Source of the DNA: Rebecca billardiae RCC1528 | Taxonomy: Eukaryota > Haptophyta | NCBI GenBank assembly: GCA_965240325.2 | Contig: OZ251249.1 | Span: 744,001-808,000 of the forward strand | Direction of reading: 5' to 3' | Length of the DNA stretch: 64,000 nucleotides | Part shown: positions 22,101 to 34,549 of the stretch, piece by piece | Position numbering within the stretch: position 1 is the stretch's first letter | How the letters are laid out: each line of letters starts with the position of its first letter | Translations under genes and position numbers: made by a program | The notes under the pieces: generated by a model | Database searches by the model: none | The model's input: only the letters and a program-made list of their open reading frames with translations | What the model was told of the DNA's origin: nothing

Positions 22101-24435
22101 GAACGCCGTGACGTTCGTCGGCGGGCCGGGCGCGCTCGGCGGGCCGCTCGGCGGCGTGCGCGTCGCGTCGGGCTCGGTCGACCTCAGCGTTCGCGTCTGG
22201 GATCTGGACGCCGCCGCCGAGGCCGCCGCGGCGGACGACGACGACGGTGACGGCGGCGACGACGACGGCGGCAGCGACGACGGCGGCGGCCGCCGCCGCG
22301 CGTCCAGCTCAGGGGGCTCGAGCTCGTCGGCGGCGGAGGCGGTGGAGGTGACGCCCGTCGGCGCGCACGACGACGTGCTCGACGTGACGCCCGCCACGGC
22401 TGTGCCGGCGGAAGACGAGGCGGACGGCGCGCTCGAGCTCGCCGCGCCGCCGCCTGGGCGCTTCCGACGCGGCCTCGGCGGCGGCGGCGGCGGCGGCGGG
22501 TTCGGGGGCGGCGCAGGCTTCGGCAGTGCGCGCGCGAGCGGCGGCAGCAGCGACGGCGACGGCGGCGGCGCCGCGCACGACGGCGCCGACGCCGGCGGCG
22601 AGAGCGCGCGCTCGGCGGGACCGGTGGGCGCGGCGCCGGCCGGCGCAGACGACGACACTGGATCGAAGAGTGAGCGCGCGGGTGCGTGCACCGCGCCGCC
22701 GGGCGCGGGCACGCGGCCGCGCCCCGGGCTGTGCCGCCCGACGCGCGCCGTCGTCACAGCCGCGTCCACGAGCGGCGGCGGCGGCGCCGCCGCCGCCGCG
22801 CCGCCCGCGCCGGAGTCGGAGCTCGCGCGCTCGACCCGCGCGTCCGAGGCGCCGACGGTGATGACGGAGGCGGCGTCGGCCGTCGCAGCGTCGGAAGGCG
22901 CGCGCGCGGCGTGCGCGGCGGCGCGCGCGGCGGAGGCGGAGGCGGAGGCGGGGGCGGGGTCTCGCGAGGGCGCGCGGAAGGCGCGCGCGCCGCCGCGCCG
23001 CCCGCCGCCGCCGCTGCTCGCCACGCCCGCCGCGCCCGCCGCGCCCGCCATGCCGCGCCCGCCCATCCGCCTCTCCCGCGCCGGCTCCTCCTATTATCGC
23101 GGCGGCCCGGGAGGCTCGGGCGGCGGCTTTGGGATTATCGGCGGCGGCGGCCTGGACGCACGGCTCAAGCGGGGGCACGGGGCGCGGGTGAACGCGCTCG
23201 CGCTCGGCGGGCGCGGCCGGCTCGTCGTGAGCGGCGCGGGCGAGGACGTGCGGTACACGCCCGGACTGCCCCCGGACTTTTCAGTCCGGCTGTGGGACGC
23301 GGCCACGGGCGTGTGCGAGAGAGTGCTTGACGGCCACACCGCGCCGGTGACCGCGGTGGCGGTTAGCTTGGACGGGCTTGCGGTGTTCTCGGCGTCGGAG
23401 GACGGCAGCGTGCGCGCGTGGGCCGCGGCGAGTGGCGACGAGCTGCCCCCGCTCGAGCCCGCCGAGCCGCCGCCGCCGCCGCCGCCGGCCGAGGCCGAGG
23501 CGGAGGCGGAGGCGGAGGGCCCTGCTGCTGCACGGCGCGCCGCCGCGCCGCCGCCGCCCGCCGCGCCGCCGCCGCCCGCCGCGCCGCCACCGGCCGTCCA
23601 CTCGCTCGCCGTCGGCGCCGACCGCCTGCTGGCGATCGGGCGTGCGGACGGGCGCGTGCGGATCTGGGACACAGAGGAGCGCAAGCTGCTCGCCCAGATC
23701 GAAGGCGCGCACGCCGAGGCGCCCGGCGGCGCGGGCGGCGTGCGCTGCGTGTGCCTCAGCGCGGACGGCGCGCGCGTCGCCACCGCCGGGCCCGGCGGCG
23801 TGCGCGCGTGGGCGCTGCCCGATGGCGCGCGCCTCTGGCAGAGCGCGGACGCGGACGCGGACGCGGACGCGAGCGGCGGCGCGGCCGACGCGGCCGCCGC
23901 GGCCGCCGCGCCGCACGCGCTCGCCGCCTCGGCCGATCTCTTCCTCCTCGCGAGCGCGGCCGGCGGCAGCGGCGACGTCGAGCTTTGGAATGGGCGCACG
24001 GGGGCGCGCGTGCGCACCATCGCGCGCGCGCACGCCGGAGGCACGCTCGCCCTCGCCCTCTCCGCCGACGGCGCCCTGCTGGGCTCGAGCGGCGACGACC
24101 GGTGTGCCCGGCTGTGGGACGCGCGCGCCGGCGCGTGCGTCCGCTCGCTCGAGGGGCACCGGCTGGCTGTGTGCGCGCTCGCGCTCGCACCGGACGGCTC
24201 TCGGCTCGTCAGCGGCTCGGCCGACCGCGCCGTGAGACTCTGGGATGCCGTGCTCGCCGCGGAGCCAGACGAAGCGGAGGCGGCCGACGACGAGGGCGCC
24301 GAGGGCTCGCGCGCGTCCAAGCACCTCGCCGCCGCCGTGATGACGTCCGTCTTTGTCAGCCGCGCCCGCGGCGCAGCAGGCCATCAGCAGCGCCTGCAGC
24401 GGCACGACGCCTCCCCACGCGGATCGGTTGTGTGA
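16549..24435 (+). CDS. NWD1-like giant: DUF4062-like, degenerate NACHT, two WD40 arrays
   Basis: An intronless frame of 2628 residues. Residues 72-330 resemble the N-terminal region of NACHT-WD (NWD1/NPHP3-type) proteins: KVFVSSALTDTAVERAAL, then FFLSLWADKYGFRPLP. Around 697 is a P-loop-like GPSASGRA; the invariant Lys and Ser/Thr of GxxxxGK[ST] are Arg and Ala. A Walker-B-like PVVLTIANCDAL follows at about 780. The winged-helix-like segment (GLSSAELLDALSLDD) is near 1140. Two sets of seven WD40 repeats follow, at about 1574-1890 and 2204-2570, which should fold as two beta-propellers joined by an acidic, Gly-rich linker. Proteins of this build are STAND-type signalling scaffolds that oligomerise on ligand sensing. 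The broken Walker A suggests weak or no ATP hydrolysis. Met1 and Met11 are both possible starts. The absence of introns in 7.9 kb is odd next to the intron-bearing neighbours. Confidence 0.8.
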
Positions 24436-24792
24436 TCATCAGGCGGCGGCGATCAGCCGCCATATATCATATCGTCAGGCTTAAAGCGTAGCAGTAGCAG
24501 TCGTAGTACGTACGTATATATATATATGGCGGCGGGCCGTAGGTCCGCCCCTTGTAGAGTTGTAGTGCCCGGGAAAAAGACGCCTACGTAATCTCGCCTG
24601 CCTGAGCTGTGTGCGTCTCTTATTCTTATAGTAAACTGTATATATATATAATAAAAATAAAATAAAAAATAAAGAAAATCGCCTCGCTCACTACCGGCCG
24701 CCCTCGCAGCATTGCTCCATGGCCATGCCTCCACCGTGTCCGCACGCGTTTAGCTCGCTCAGCCCTCCCCAGCGCTCCAGTAAAATCGCCAA
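24436..24792. repeat. AT-rich intergenic segment with dispersed repeat modules (copy 1)
   Basis: AT-rich with short TA tracts at 24515-24526 and 24639-24650. It contains three modules also found at 33232-33913. Module 1 is at 24525-24580 (GGGCCGTAGGTCCGCCCC, then TGCCCGGGAAAAAGA). Module 2 is at 24595-24628 (CTGCCTGAGCTGTGTGCGTC, then TCTTATTCTTA). Module 3 is at 24671-24709 (GAAAATCGCCTCGCTCACTA, then CCGGCCGCCCTCGCAG). The shared sequence at two sites marks a dispersed, possibly transposed, repeat family. Confidence 0.7.
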
Positions 24793-27100
24793 GTGGTTTG
24801 CGCTCGCGGATTGGTGACGCGTCGACTCACGCGTGGAATCGCCCGCTCCCGCGCGCGCGGCGTGTTGCGCAGGCGAGGAGGTCGTCTCGCGTCAGCGGAC
24901 GGCGTGGCAGAGGTGCAAGAGCCCGCCCGCGCCGCCGCCGCCGCAGTGTGCCGCCCTTACCACGCCTGGCGTGCCGATGAGTCTGCCGACGCCGGCGCCG
25001 CTCACGAACGGTGGGCTTGCGCCGTTCATCGCAACCACCCGCGCGCACACTGGAGCGCGGCGTCGTCGCACGGCAAGGTCGACGGGCGGCGGTTGAAGGC
25101 GCACATCCTGGCCCCGCACTCGTGGGAGATCGCCAAGCGCGCCGCGGAGTGGGCGCTCGAGGGCACGCCGCCGTGCGTGATGGCGAATTTGGATCCGCGC
25201 ATCTCACGACGACGAGGGCGTGCGCGTGCTCCGGACCGTGCTGATCACCGAGCTGGCTCACCTGTCGCGGCTGCTGGGGTTCGGGGGGCTGGTGAAGGCG
25301 GACGCCTCGGTGGCGAGCGTGCGGGCGAGCGCGAAGAGCACCATGGACGCCGTGATCGAGACCGGGCTCTCTCGCATCACACCTAGCTCAAGCCGAGGAC
25401 GCGTGGCGGCGGCGCGAGTGAGCGGTGATGCGCAAGTGGATCGCGCCGATCAACTCGGCCGGCCGCGCGTCGATGCCAGAGGGCCGCTACCCGCCGGAGG
25501 AGCCAGCGGGCAGCGTGACGTACACGCGCTCGCTCACGATGCATGGCAAGAAGGCGGGCAAGCTGCTCAAGCAGCAGCTCCTCCGCGTGCTGCGCAAGGT
25601 GACGAAGAAGCAGCGCACGGCGGCGGCGGTGGCGGCAACGACGCGTTGAGCCGCGCGTCGTCGCTCGCTGCGCCCGGCTGCGGCCGCGGCCGCGGTGCCG
25701 CCGCAGCCGCCGCCGCGGCCGGTGGCTGCGGCCGCGGTGGCGGCGGCGGCGCGGCACGCACGGCGGGGTGGTAGCGAGCCCTGCCACGCCGGTGGACGAG
25801 GCCTCCGTGGCAGCGCGCGTCCGCTCGGCGGCTCCTTTGACCTGTCCGGCCGCGGCGCGCGGGCGATCATCACGCTGCGAGGCGACGGCTCACGGCTGCA
25901 CGCGAGCCGTCAGCAGCCGCAGCACACCCGCATGCAGCATCGAGCGAGCTGTCGAGCGCGAGGCGGGTGGGATCGCATTCGCCCGAGATATGCGCGCCGC
26001 GCGCTGTTTGGCCGTCGTAGCCAGCCGCCCACCGGCGAAGCGGCGCAGCCGGCCGGCGCGCCGATGGCCGGCGGGCCGACCGGCGCGCCGGCCGCGCCGC
26101 GCAATCGGCTCGGACTGCTCCGGCCGCGCGCCGCGTCGAGTGCCTCGGCCGCCGTGCCGCCGATTCTCTCGATGCCCGCCGCATGCGTGGGGGGCGCACC
26201 AGCACCGACTTTGCCCGGCGCATGCGTGACGACCGCCGCGCATCCGTCTGCCCCTTCGAGATCGCAACAATCTCGAAGCTCAGCTCCGCGCGGCCAGCGA
26301 GCACGCGCAGCGCAGCGGCTTTCAGGCGGCGACGGAGCGCGCTCGCAGCTCGAGGCGAGAGTGACTGAGCTATAGGGCGATCTGACGAGGTCGAGGACCA
26401 GCGCACAGGTGGCCGGGGCTGACGCTGCGCAAGGCCTACGCGCGTGACGTGCCCCTCACGCACGCTCAGCCCGTGCTCGAGGCAGCGCACGCCGCGTGCT
26501 GGTTTGGCTGCAATCGCGAGCGTGCAACGGGCGGCGCGCAGAGCTCGCCGGCGACGCGCACGCGCGCCGCCAGCAGCCCTACCGCGAGCCCGCTCACCTC
26601 GTCAGCTCGCTCATGCCGGACGGTCGGGCGACGGACGACTGCTTGGTGGCGCTGGACGCGCGTCTCTCCGGCGACAGTGGTCGGGTGGCGCGTGCCGTCG
26701 ATGCTCGTGAGCTGGTCGTACCCGCTGCTCAGCATCGGCGCGCAGACGGAGGGCGCGTTGCGGCTGGGCACAAGGACGAGGGCATGTGTCGACTCGGTGT
26801 GCTAGCGGCATGCGTCGCGCGCCGTTCACACGCCCGCGCGCGTGGTCCCGCCCATCCCATGCTCCAATGAGTGCACACGCCTCACATCCAGCGGCTGACC
26901 AGGTGCCCATCGCGACTGCCCAGTCGAGCTGCTCGCCCGGCTCGCCGCTCGCGACCGGCCGCTCGATCGGCTCGAGCGCGCGCGCGTGCGCGCGCCGCGC
27001 GCGCACGATGCCGACTGCGACTCTGGGGCCGGGGGAGGCGACCGTCAACCTGTTCGTGTGGCTCGGAGTGCAGTACGCGCTCCGCCGAGCACGTCGGCGA
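24793..27100 (+). pseudogene. Decayed coding remnants, unidentified
   Basis: Several short blocks with protein-like composition sit in different plus-strand frames and none forms a full gene. Examples are LTTPGVPMSLPTPAPLTNG (about 24958-25015), then in the next frame LKAHILAPHSWEIAKRAAEW (about 25093-25155), then VRVLRTVLITELAHLSRLLG (about 25220-25280), then in another frame NSAGRASMPEGRYPPEEP (about 25453-25506) and GKKAGKLLKQQLLRVLRKV (about 25545-25605). A further block near 26400-26800 holds VPLTHAQPVLEAAHAACW. I do not recognise a family. Frame changes within tens of bases without splice signals argue for decay, though small exons are not excluded. It could be a remnant of a mobile element, since it borders repeat modules. 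Confidence 0.35.
26254..26278. other. Perfect inverted repeat with 7-nt loop
   Basis: CTTCGAGAT and ATCTCGAAG form a perfect 9-bp stem around the loop CGCAACA (26263-26269). It lies in the decayed region and has no coding context. Its core resembles the GAGATT...AATCTC palindromes found in coding exons elsewhere in this window. Confidence 0.5.
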
Positions 27101-27496
27101 TGGCTGGTGGCGCGCGGCTGAGTGCTGCTCGTCACAGCCGGCCGCTGCGGGCGACGTGACTATAAATCCGAATTTCCGGACAGGTTACCGTGACGCGCTT
27201 AATTTTTTTGATGATAAAATTTTCTTTCTGGATCAGGCTGTCATGGAGGCCCCTATAGCAGATATATATATATAGACGATATCAGATATCGAGACGAGAG
27301 AGAGTAGACGACGGAGAGAGAGAGATAGTCGGACGAGACTCGACGGAGCAGTCAGCAGAGAGCCCGGCATCGGCGGGGCCGCGCGCACTCGCTGCCGAGT
27401 GGCGCCGACGGCCACGGTATCAGCATCGTCTACTGATATCGATATCGGATCGTCGTCATCGTCATGCGCGGGCTATGGCAGCTGAGCATGCCGCAG
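27101..27496. other. AT-rich low-complexity intergenic stretch
   Basis: Contains TA repeats (about 27262-27275) and GA-rich simple sequence (about 27290-27330: repeated GAGAGA and GACGA). No ORF is convincing. It lies just downstream of the stop of the minus-strand gene at 27497. Confidence 0.5.
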
Positions 27497-28952
27497 CTAG
27501 CCGTCGCCGTCGCCGTCGCCGTCGCCGCCACCGCCGCCGCCACCGCACCCACCTCCACCACCTCCACCACCGCCTCCATCACCGCCTCCACCGCCTCCAC
27601 CGCCTCCACCGCCGCACGCGGCACCGCCAACGCAGCCACCGCCACTGCCGCATGCCCCAGCGCAGCCGCCAGCGCGGCCGTAGCCGTGCCGCAGGTAGTA
27701 CTCGTCCTCACTGAGCTCAGAGTCAAGCCGGTAGCCGGAGGGAGTGGCATGGGCAAAGCCAGTAGGCTGCGCGGAAGCTCCGAAAGGCTGCAGCCGTCCG
27801 GTGGGAAGGAGGTCAGGGCTGGGGGGGAAGGCACGCCGCACGGCCCATTGCACTGACAGGCAGGTAGGAGCGCAAATGCCGAACAACGCCGCGGCGACAA
27901 ACACGACAGTAGGTAGCTGAGGTATGCCCGAAGCGCCTGCGAAGGAGCTGTAGATCTGGTCGGCGGCTACGGCAAGCAGGACGGAGGCGATGACGCTGGG
28001 AACGATCGCCAATAGCATAAAAACGAGTTTGCGTGCCTGATTCCCGGCATAGATCACGTTGCGGATGTCCACCGGCACGACAAAAAGCGGAGTGGCGCCG
28101 GCTGCGAAGGCCGCTCGAGTGTCGGGGAGCACAAATGACGCACGCAGCTGCTTGCCTTCCGTGGGTGCCACGCCGAATACCCTCCAACCACCTGCGCACG
28201 AGCGAGCAGCAGCGAGGTGCGGCACAGCGCGCCACGGTCGGTGCGGTGCGTTAGTGCGTACGCACGCACAGAGCGTTCTCAGCCAGCAGGCCATCGGCCC
28301 TCCACGCACGTCCGTGGCCCCACACATCGCAGGCGCGAACACAGCCCAAGCAGCGCGCCTAGCTGGAGTCGCACTCTGCAGGTGGAGGGCGCGCGCGGGC
28401 GCGGCGCCCACCACGCGCAAAGGTGCTGTAGTCGTAGGAGAATGAGACGCGGTCTCCGGGTTGCGCTTCATTCGGCGGCAGCTGGACCACGAAGTACGCC
28501 ACATGGGGAAGCGAGGGCCTGCCAAACGGCGGCGGCGTCTCGACGCCGACGGCGTTGGTCTCGTGTCGGCGCTCCTGTGCTAGCTTGAGCGTGGGCTGCA
28601 CGTAGAGCGCGAGGCCGAGCGGCGTCTGCACGAGAGGTGAGACGTCTCGAGGCGCGGCGGAGGCTTGGGCGGCACTCGGTTCGGCTGGCACGGCGGCGGT
28701 GGGCGCAATGAGAATGCGAAGCGATTGGAGCATCCCGGCGTCGGATGGCTTGTCTGGCGGCGTTGACGGCACCGCAGCGGCCGTGAAAGCCGCCGCTGGC
28801 GGCACGGCATTGGCCGCGACCACAGGCTCGGCGTGTTCGGCCTCGCTCGGCGGCGCCGATCGGAAGGTCGCGATGCGATAGATGGCGTACGCAGTCACCA
28901 GAAGGACGAGGATGCCCGGGACGAGCACGGCGATGCCCACGATGAGCGACAT
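27497..28952 (-). CDS. Membrane protein of unknown function with Gly-rich tail
   Basis: Two exons, 28952-28415 and 28191-27497, give 410 residues. The intron is 223 bp with acceptor GTGCGCAG; a donor 3 bp later is equally possible. The start at 28952 is the first ATG in the frame (MSLIVGIAVLVPGILVLLV). This opens directly with a strong membrane segment, so the N terminus is a signal anchor. A Pro/Ala linker follows, then a beta-rich block (HVAYFVVQLPPNEAQPGDRV and FVLPDTRAAFAAGATPLFVV). Two further hydrophobic segments follow (LVFMLLAIVPSVIASVLLAV and TVVFVAAALFGICAPTCLSV). After those comes LSEDEYYLRHGYGRAGG and a long poly-Gly tail ending DGDGDG, encoded by a CCACCG/CCTCCA repeat on the plus strand. 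I recognise no family. It is the only complete gene between 24.4 and 34.5 kb. Confidence 0.6.
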
Positions 28953-31046
<2,094 letters not shown>

Positions 31047-31088
31047 ATATATACATATATATATATATGTATACATATATATGTATAC

Positions 31089-31166
<78 letters not shown>
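31047..31166. repeat. Imperfect TA microsatellite (left flank of TIR element)
   Basis: About 120 bp of TA dinucleotides with a few C and G interruptions in its left half (repeated TATACATA and TATGTATA). It abuts the left terminus of the 31167-33024 element. Confidence 0.9.
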
Positions 31167-31192
31167 CAGTGGGCTGGTCCCACTGGCGGAGC
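31167..31192. repeat. Left terminal inverted repeat
   Basis: Starts CAGTGGGC. It contains an internal palindrome, CAGTGGG and CCCACTG separated by CTGGT, so this end can also fold on itself. Confidence 0.7.
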
Positions 31193-31689
31193 AGAAATTC
31201 AAAACTATCTGACGATCGGCGCGGTCTCAGCGACTCGGAACAAACGGGGTGCGACAGACTAGCGCCGGCGGGGTATGCGCCGGCGTCTGAGCTCACCAGC
31301 GCGACTTCAGCAAAGCGCGCGGACGAAAATCAGCTCTCCGGGAGGGCCCCTGGCCTGCGCGGGGTCGCGGTCGCGGCGCCGGGCGCGGGGATGCTGTCAG
31401 CTTCCGAGCCCGTACAGCTCGTCGCGCGCGCTCGGGGTGCGCGAGGCGACGCGGTACGACGGTGGCGTGGACCACCACCTCACGCCTCGCTGCGTCGTCA
31501 GCGTGTACAGCCCACCGCTGCCACTAGCGCCAATGTGAATGGCACTGCTCGGAACAGCTCGATGCGTCGCGCGTTGTCGTTTGCGTCGACTCGTCGCTCG
31601 GCCGGAGGTGCAGCTGACGCGCTCGCCGAAGCAGCACCGCAGACCCCGCTCGATGGTGTGCGCGGCGTGAAGTTCGCACCGAACGTCTT

Positions 31690-32280
31690 CTTGTGGCGAG
31701 ATGCGCACCGCCCGCCGCAGCGCCCGCCGCTGCCGAGCCGGCCGCCGCTGCGGCCGCCGCGCCGGCTGCCGCCGCCGCGACCGCCGTCGCTGCGCCATCA
31801 GCCGGCCCGGTGCTGCCGCACTCGCCGGGCGACCCCTCGAAGATGCGCGCAGCGTGACGTGCGCGGCGAGTAACTCCTCGTCGCGAGATGCGCTCCACCC
31901 GCCGTCGCGCCGGCCGCCGCGGCGTCCGCCGCCGCGGCGTCTTAGCCACCGCGCCGCCCCGGCTACAGTGCCGCGCCAGCGCGGCAGGCGCAGCGCCCAA
32001 CCGCTGCGGCGCCCGCCCGGCTGTCACGCCCGCATTCAGCAGGCCCGGTGCTGCCGCGCTCGCCGGGCGACGAATCGATATCGCGCGCGGCGTGACGTGC
32101 GCGCCGAGTGACTCCTCGTCGCGAGATGCGCTCTGCCAGCAGCCGCGCCCGCCACCGCGTCCGCTGCTGCACTCGCCCCCGCGCCCCGGGATGCCACCGC
32201 GCCCGCGCCCGACCGTCACGCCCGCCGTCAGCAGGCCCGATGCTGCCACGCTGGCCGGGCGCCGCGGTGGTCGCGGCGTT
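31690..32280. repeat. Degenerate tandem repeats of roughly 190-240 bp
   Basis: The string GCGAGATGCGC plus flanking sequence recurs at about 31696, 31883 and 32120. The block GCAGGCCCGGTGCTGCCGC or a close variant recurs at about 31801, 32039 and 32231. On the minus strand the units encode similar peptides ([17 protein letters not shown] and SRDEESLGAHVTPR), but the frame breaks between units, so no intact protein results. They may be the decayed repeat region of a gene caught inside the element. Confidence 0.55.
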
Positions 32281-32998
32281 TGATGCCGTCGCAGACGGCG
32301 TGCGAAGCGCGGCGTCGGTACCCGCCCACCCTGCACGATGTTGCCGCGCTGCAACCTCAGCTTGATCGCTGACTCCACGCTGAGAGCTCGCGAAGAGACA
32401 GCCCACCCGCACAGTGGCAGTCTTCGCCCAGGAGCGCCGTATGCGTAGCGGTGGGTGCGGAACGTGGCGCTCGACTTCTCCTCGGCGTCCGAGTCCTGCA
32501 TCTGCTCCTGCACCAGCCCCTCCCATTCTGCGCGCGGGCGCGGAGTCGGTGGCCGCGCCGCACGATGTCGACGCGAGGGGCGCCGCAGCAGATGTCAGGT
32601 ATGGTGACCGCGCTTCCGGCGGGCGTTTTCAAGCGGAACTTCTGGAACGCGTTGCTCATTGAAACTCGTGCGGAACCACCGTGCCCGATTTTGCACCCCG
32701 CGGACGCACGGTCGGCGCGCCGCGCGAGCGCGCACCAGCGCGGGCACCCGGCTTGTGCCTCTGGTCGTGGAGCCAGTCGCCACGATTCGGCGGCGCCTTG
32801 AGCTTGCGCGCGTCCGCAATCGCCCAGGTTCGCCTCACAACTCGTGGTGCTCACTTCCCCGCCGGCTCACGCGGCGGACTTGCATTCGCCTCGCGCCACA
32901 GCGCCCGCGCCTCCTCGTGGGGGCGGCTTCGAAGCCGCCGCCGCCGTCCGCCGCGCAACCGCCGAAGCTTCGCCAAAACTCCGGTCCGTTGTTTTGCA

Positions 32999-33024
32999 GG
33001 TCCCCCAGTGAGACCCGCCCACTG
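32999..33024. repeat. Right terminal inverted repeat
   Basis: Ends GCCCACTG followed by TAATATAT. As a reverse complement it matches the left end at about 22 of 26 positions. Confidence 0.7.
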
Positions 33025-33138
<114 letters not shown>

Positions 33139-33231
33139 CGGATATCATCAGCAGTACGACCGAGTCCGAGAGTCCGAGACCACCCGTACAGTTCTAAGTG
33201 ATCGCTCGTATGCGCGCGGTGTGTAGTATAT

Positions 33232-33913
33232 TATGGCGGGCCGTAGGTCCGCCCCTTGTAGTGCCCGGGAAAAAGATAAGAAAAAGAAAAAGGAAAAAGA
33301 AAATCGCCTCGCAAAGAAAAGAAAATCGCCTCGCTCACTGCCCAGGCCGGGTCGCTTCGCTCACTACCGGGCGCCCTCGCAGCTCCCACTGGGGACGCTC
33401 GGCCGAAAACCATCTTGGTTATGGCGCGGAGCGCGTGGGCGGCGCGCGCCAAATCCAACGCCAGCGCGGACATCGCGCGAGGATTCCCGAGACGTGTTTT
33501 CGCCCGATTCGCGATTGCTGCCCTCGTCGTCTCGCGTGCAGGTCGAACGAGGGCCAAAGTCGACGCGTTTGGAGGCACGCTCGGCGCGTCGACACGATCG
33601 TGCGACCTGGGGCGGTCCTCGCTTGACTTGCACGTCGAGCGCTCGCACCGGCCATAGCATCAAGCGCTGCGCACGATGGCCGCCTCGCGCGATCCACCGT
33701 CGCGCGTCGAGCTCGGTACGAAAGGCCCTCATCAAGAGGCGTCTCGCGGGCGGGAAGCGCCATCGCACGCGACGCAAGCTTTGGCGCGGCCTCTGAACAC
33801 CATAACCGGAATGCACACACCGGACTGTCGCGTGCCCCGGTTGGCAAGGTCGGGCGCATGCAAATCCGTTTGCTACTGTCGCCTGCCTGAGCTGTGTGCG
33901 TCTCTTATTCTTA
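33232..33913. repeat. Dispersed repeat modules, copy 2 (rearranged)
   Basis: Module 1 (GGGCCGTAGGTCCGCCCC, then TGCCCGGGAAAAAGA) is at 33237-33276. Module 3 appears in three partial copies at about 33293-33382 (AAGAAAATCGCCTCGC, TCGCCTCGCTCACTG, TCGCTTCGCTCACTACCGGG). Module 2 (CTGCCTGAGCTGTGTGCGTC) is at 33880-33913, about 500 bp further on. In the 24.5-kb copy the order is 1-2-3, here it is 1-3-3-3-2. No ORF between the modules is convincing. Confidence 0.7.
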
Positions 33914-34210
33914 GTATGATCGATTTTTCGATGTTCGGATGGTCCAGGTCTTCCACAGCCCAGGCTCCCCCCAGTACAACCGGCACGACCCGCTGCACAT
34001 TGAGGTGCTACCCTGGCCCCAAGTGGCCACCAGGCTGGCAGCGGGCGCACTCGGACAGACCAGGGTCATCTCTCACTGGAGAGGCCATTACAGGACCACA
34101 GTCCCAAGGGCACTGCCAGGTCAGGCCCACTGAGGCCACTGGCCCGCAGGCGGAACTCAGGCTGGCCAGAGGCCCCTGCTGGGGAGGGTGGGGGAACTGC
34201 CCAAGCGCGC
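33914..34210. other. CpG-poor stretch of unlike base composition
   Basis: From about 33940 to 34200 the sequence is rich in CCAGG, CAGG and GGCC but poor in CpG; about 100 bp between 34058 and 34145 hold almost none. The rest of the window is CpG-dense. Short frames exist on both strands (64-112 codons) but no domain can be named. Confidence 0.5.
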
Positions 34211-34265
34211 GCGCGGGGGGCGGGGGGGGGGGGGGGGAGGGGGAGGAGGAGGAGGAGGAGGACGA
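34211..34265. repeat. G-rich homopurine tract
   Basis: A run of about 24 nearly pure Gs followed by GAGGAGGAGGAG repeats. The strand has several closely spaced G runs that could form a quadruplex, and the homopurine tract could form triplex DNA. Such runs are also prone to sequencing error. Confidence 0.8.
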
Positions 34266-34338
34266 GCTCAACCAGAACCACCAGGCCCAGCAGAGACACG
34301 ACCATCCCCCACAAGTACCGGAACCAGTCCCCGACGGC

Positions 34339-34547
34339 GAGACCAACTACTACTAACTTCGGCGAGTCCAACTACTACCTAACTTCGGCGAGTCCAACTA
34401 CTACTAACTTCGGCGAGTCCAACTACTACTAACTTCGGGGAGTCCAACTACTACTACTAACTCCGGCGAGTCCAACTACTACTAACTTCGGCGAGTCCAA
34501 CTACTGCTAACTCCGGCGAGTCCAACTACTATACTAACTTCGGCGAG
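34339..34547. repeat. 25-bp minisatellite, eight units
   Basis: Eight head-to-tail units of about 25-28 bp with consensus GAGTCCAACTACTACTAACT then TCGGC. Units differ by a few substitutions and by extra CTA triplets. A ninth, degenerate unit runs into the ATG of the 34550 ORF. There are no spacers of differing sequence, so it is not a CRISPR array. Confidence 0.95.
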
Positions 34548-34549
34548 AT

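Larger units (their letters stand above)
31167..33024. mobile_element. TIR element inserted in AT microsatellites (Tc1/mariner-like signature, no transposase seen)
   Basis: The two ends are inverted copies of each other. The left end reads CAGTGGGCTGGTCCCACTGG then CGGAGC. The right end, read inward on the minus strand, is CAGTGGGCGGGTCTCACTGG then GGGACC. Four or so mismatches occur over about 26 bp. Each end is bordered by TA (31165-31166 and 33025-33026) that passes into a TA/AT microsatellite, as expected for a TA target duplication. The 1858-bp interior has no recognisable transposase; it contains degenerate GC-rich tandem repeats at about 31690-32280. A TA target and CAGT-starting TIRs suggest a non-autonomous Tc1/mariner-like element, but superfamily assignment from ends alone is tentative. 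Confidence 0.7.

Noticed and set aside
34339-34547. Minisatellite as a CRISPR array
   Set aside because: Units are contiguous with no distinct spacers, and the genome is eukaryotic.
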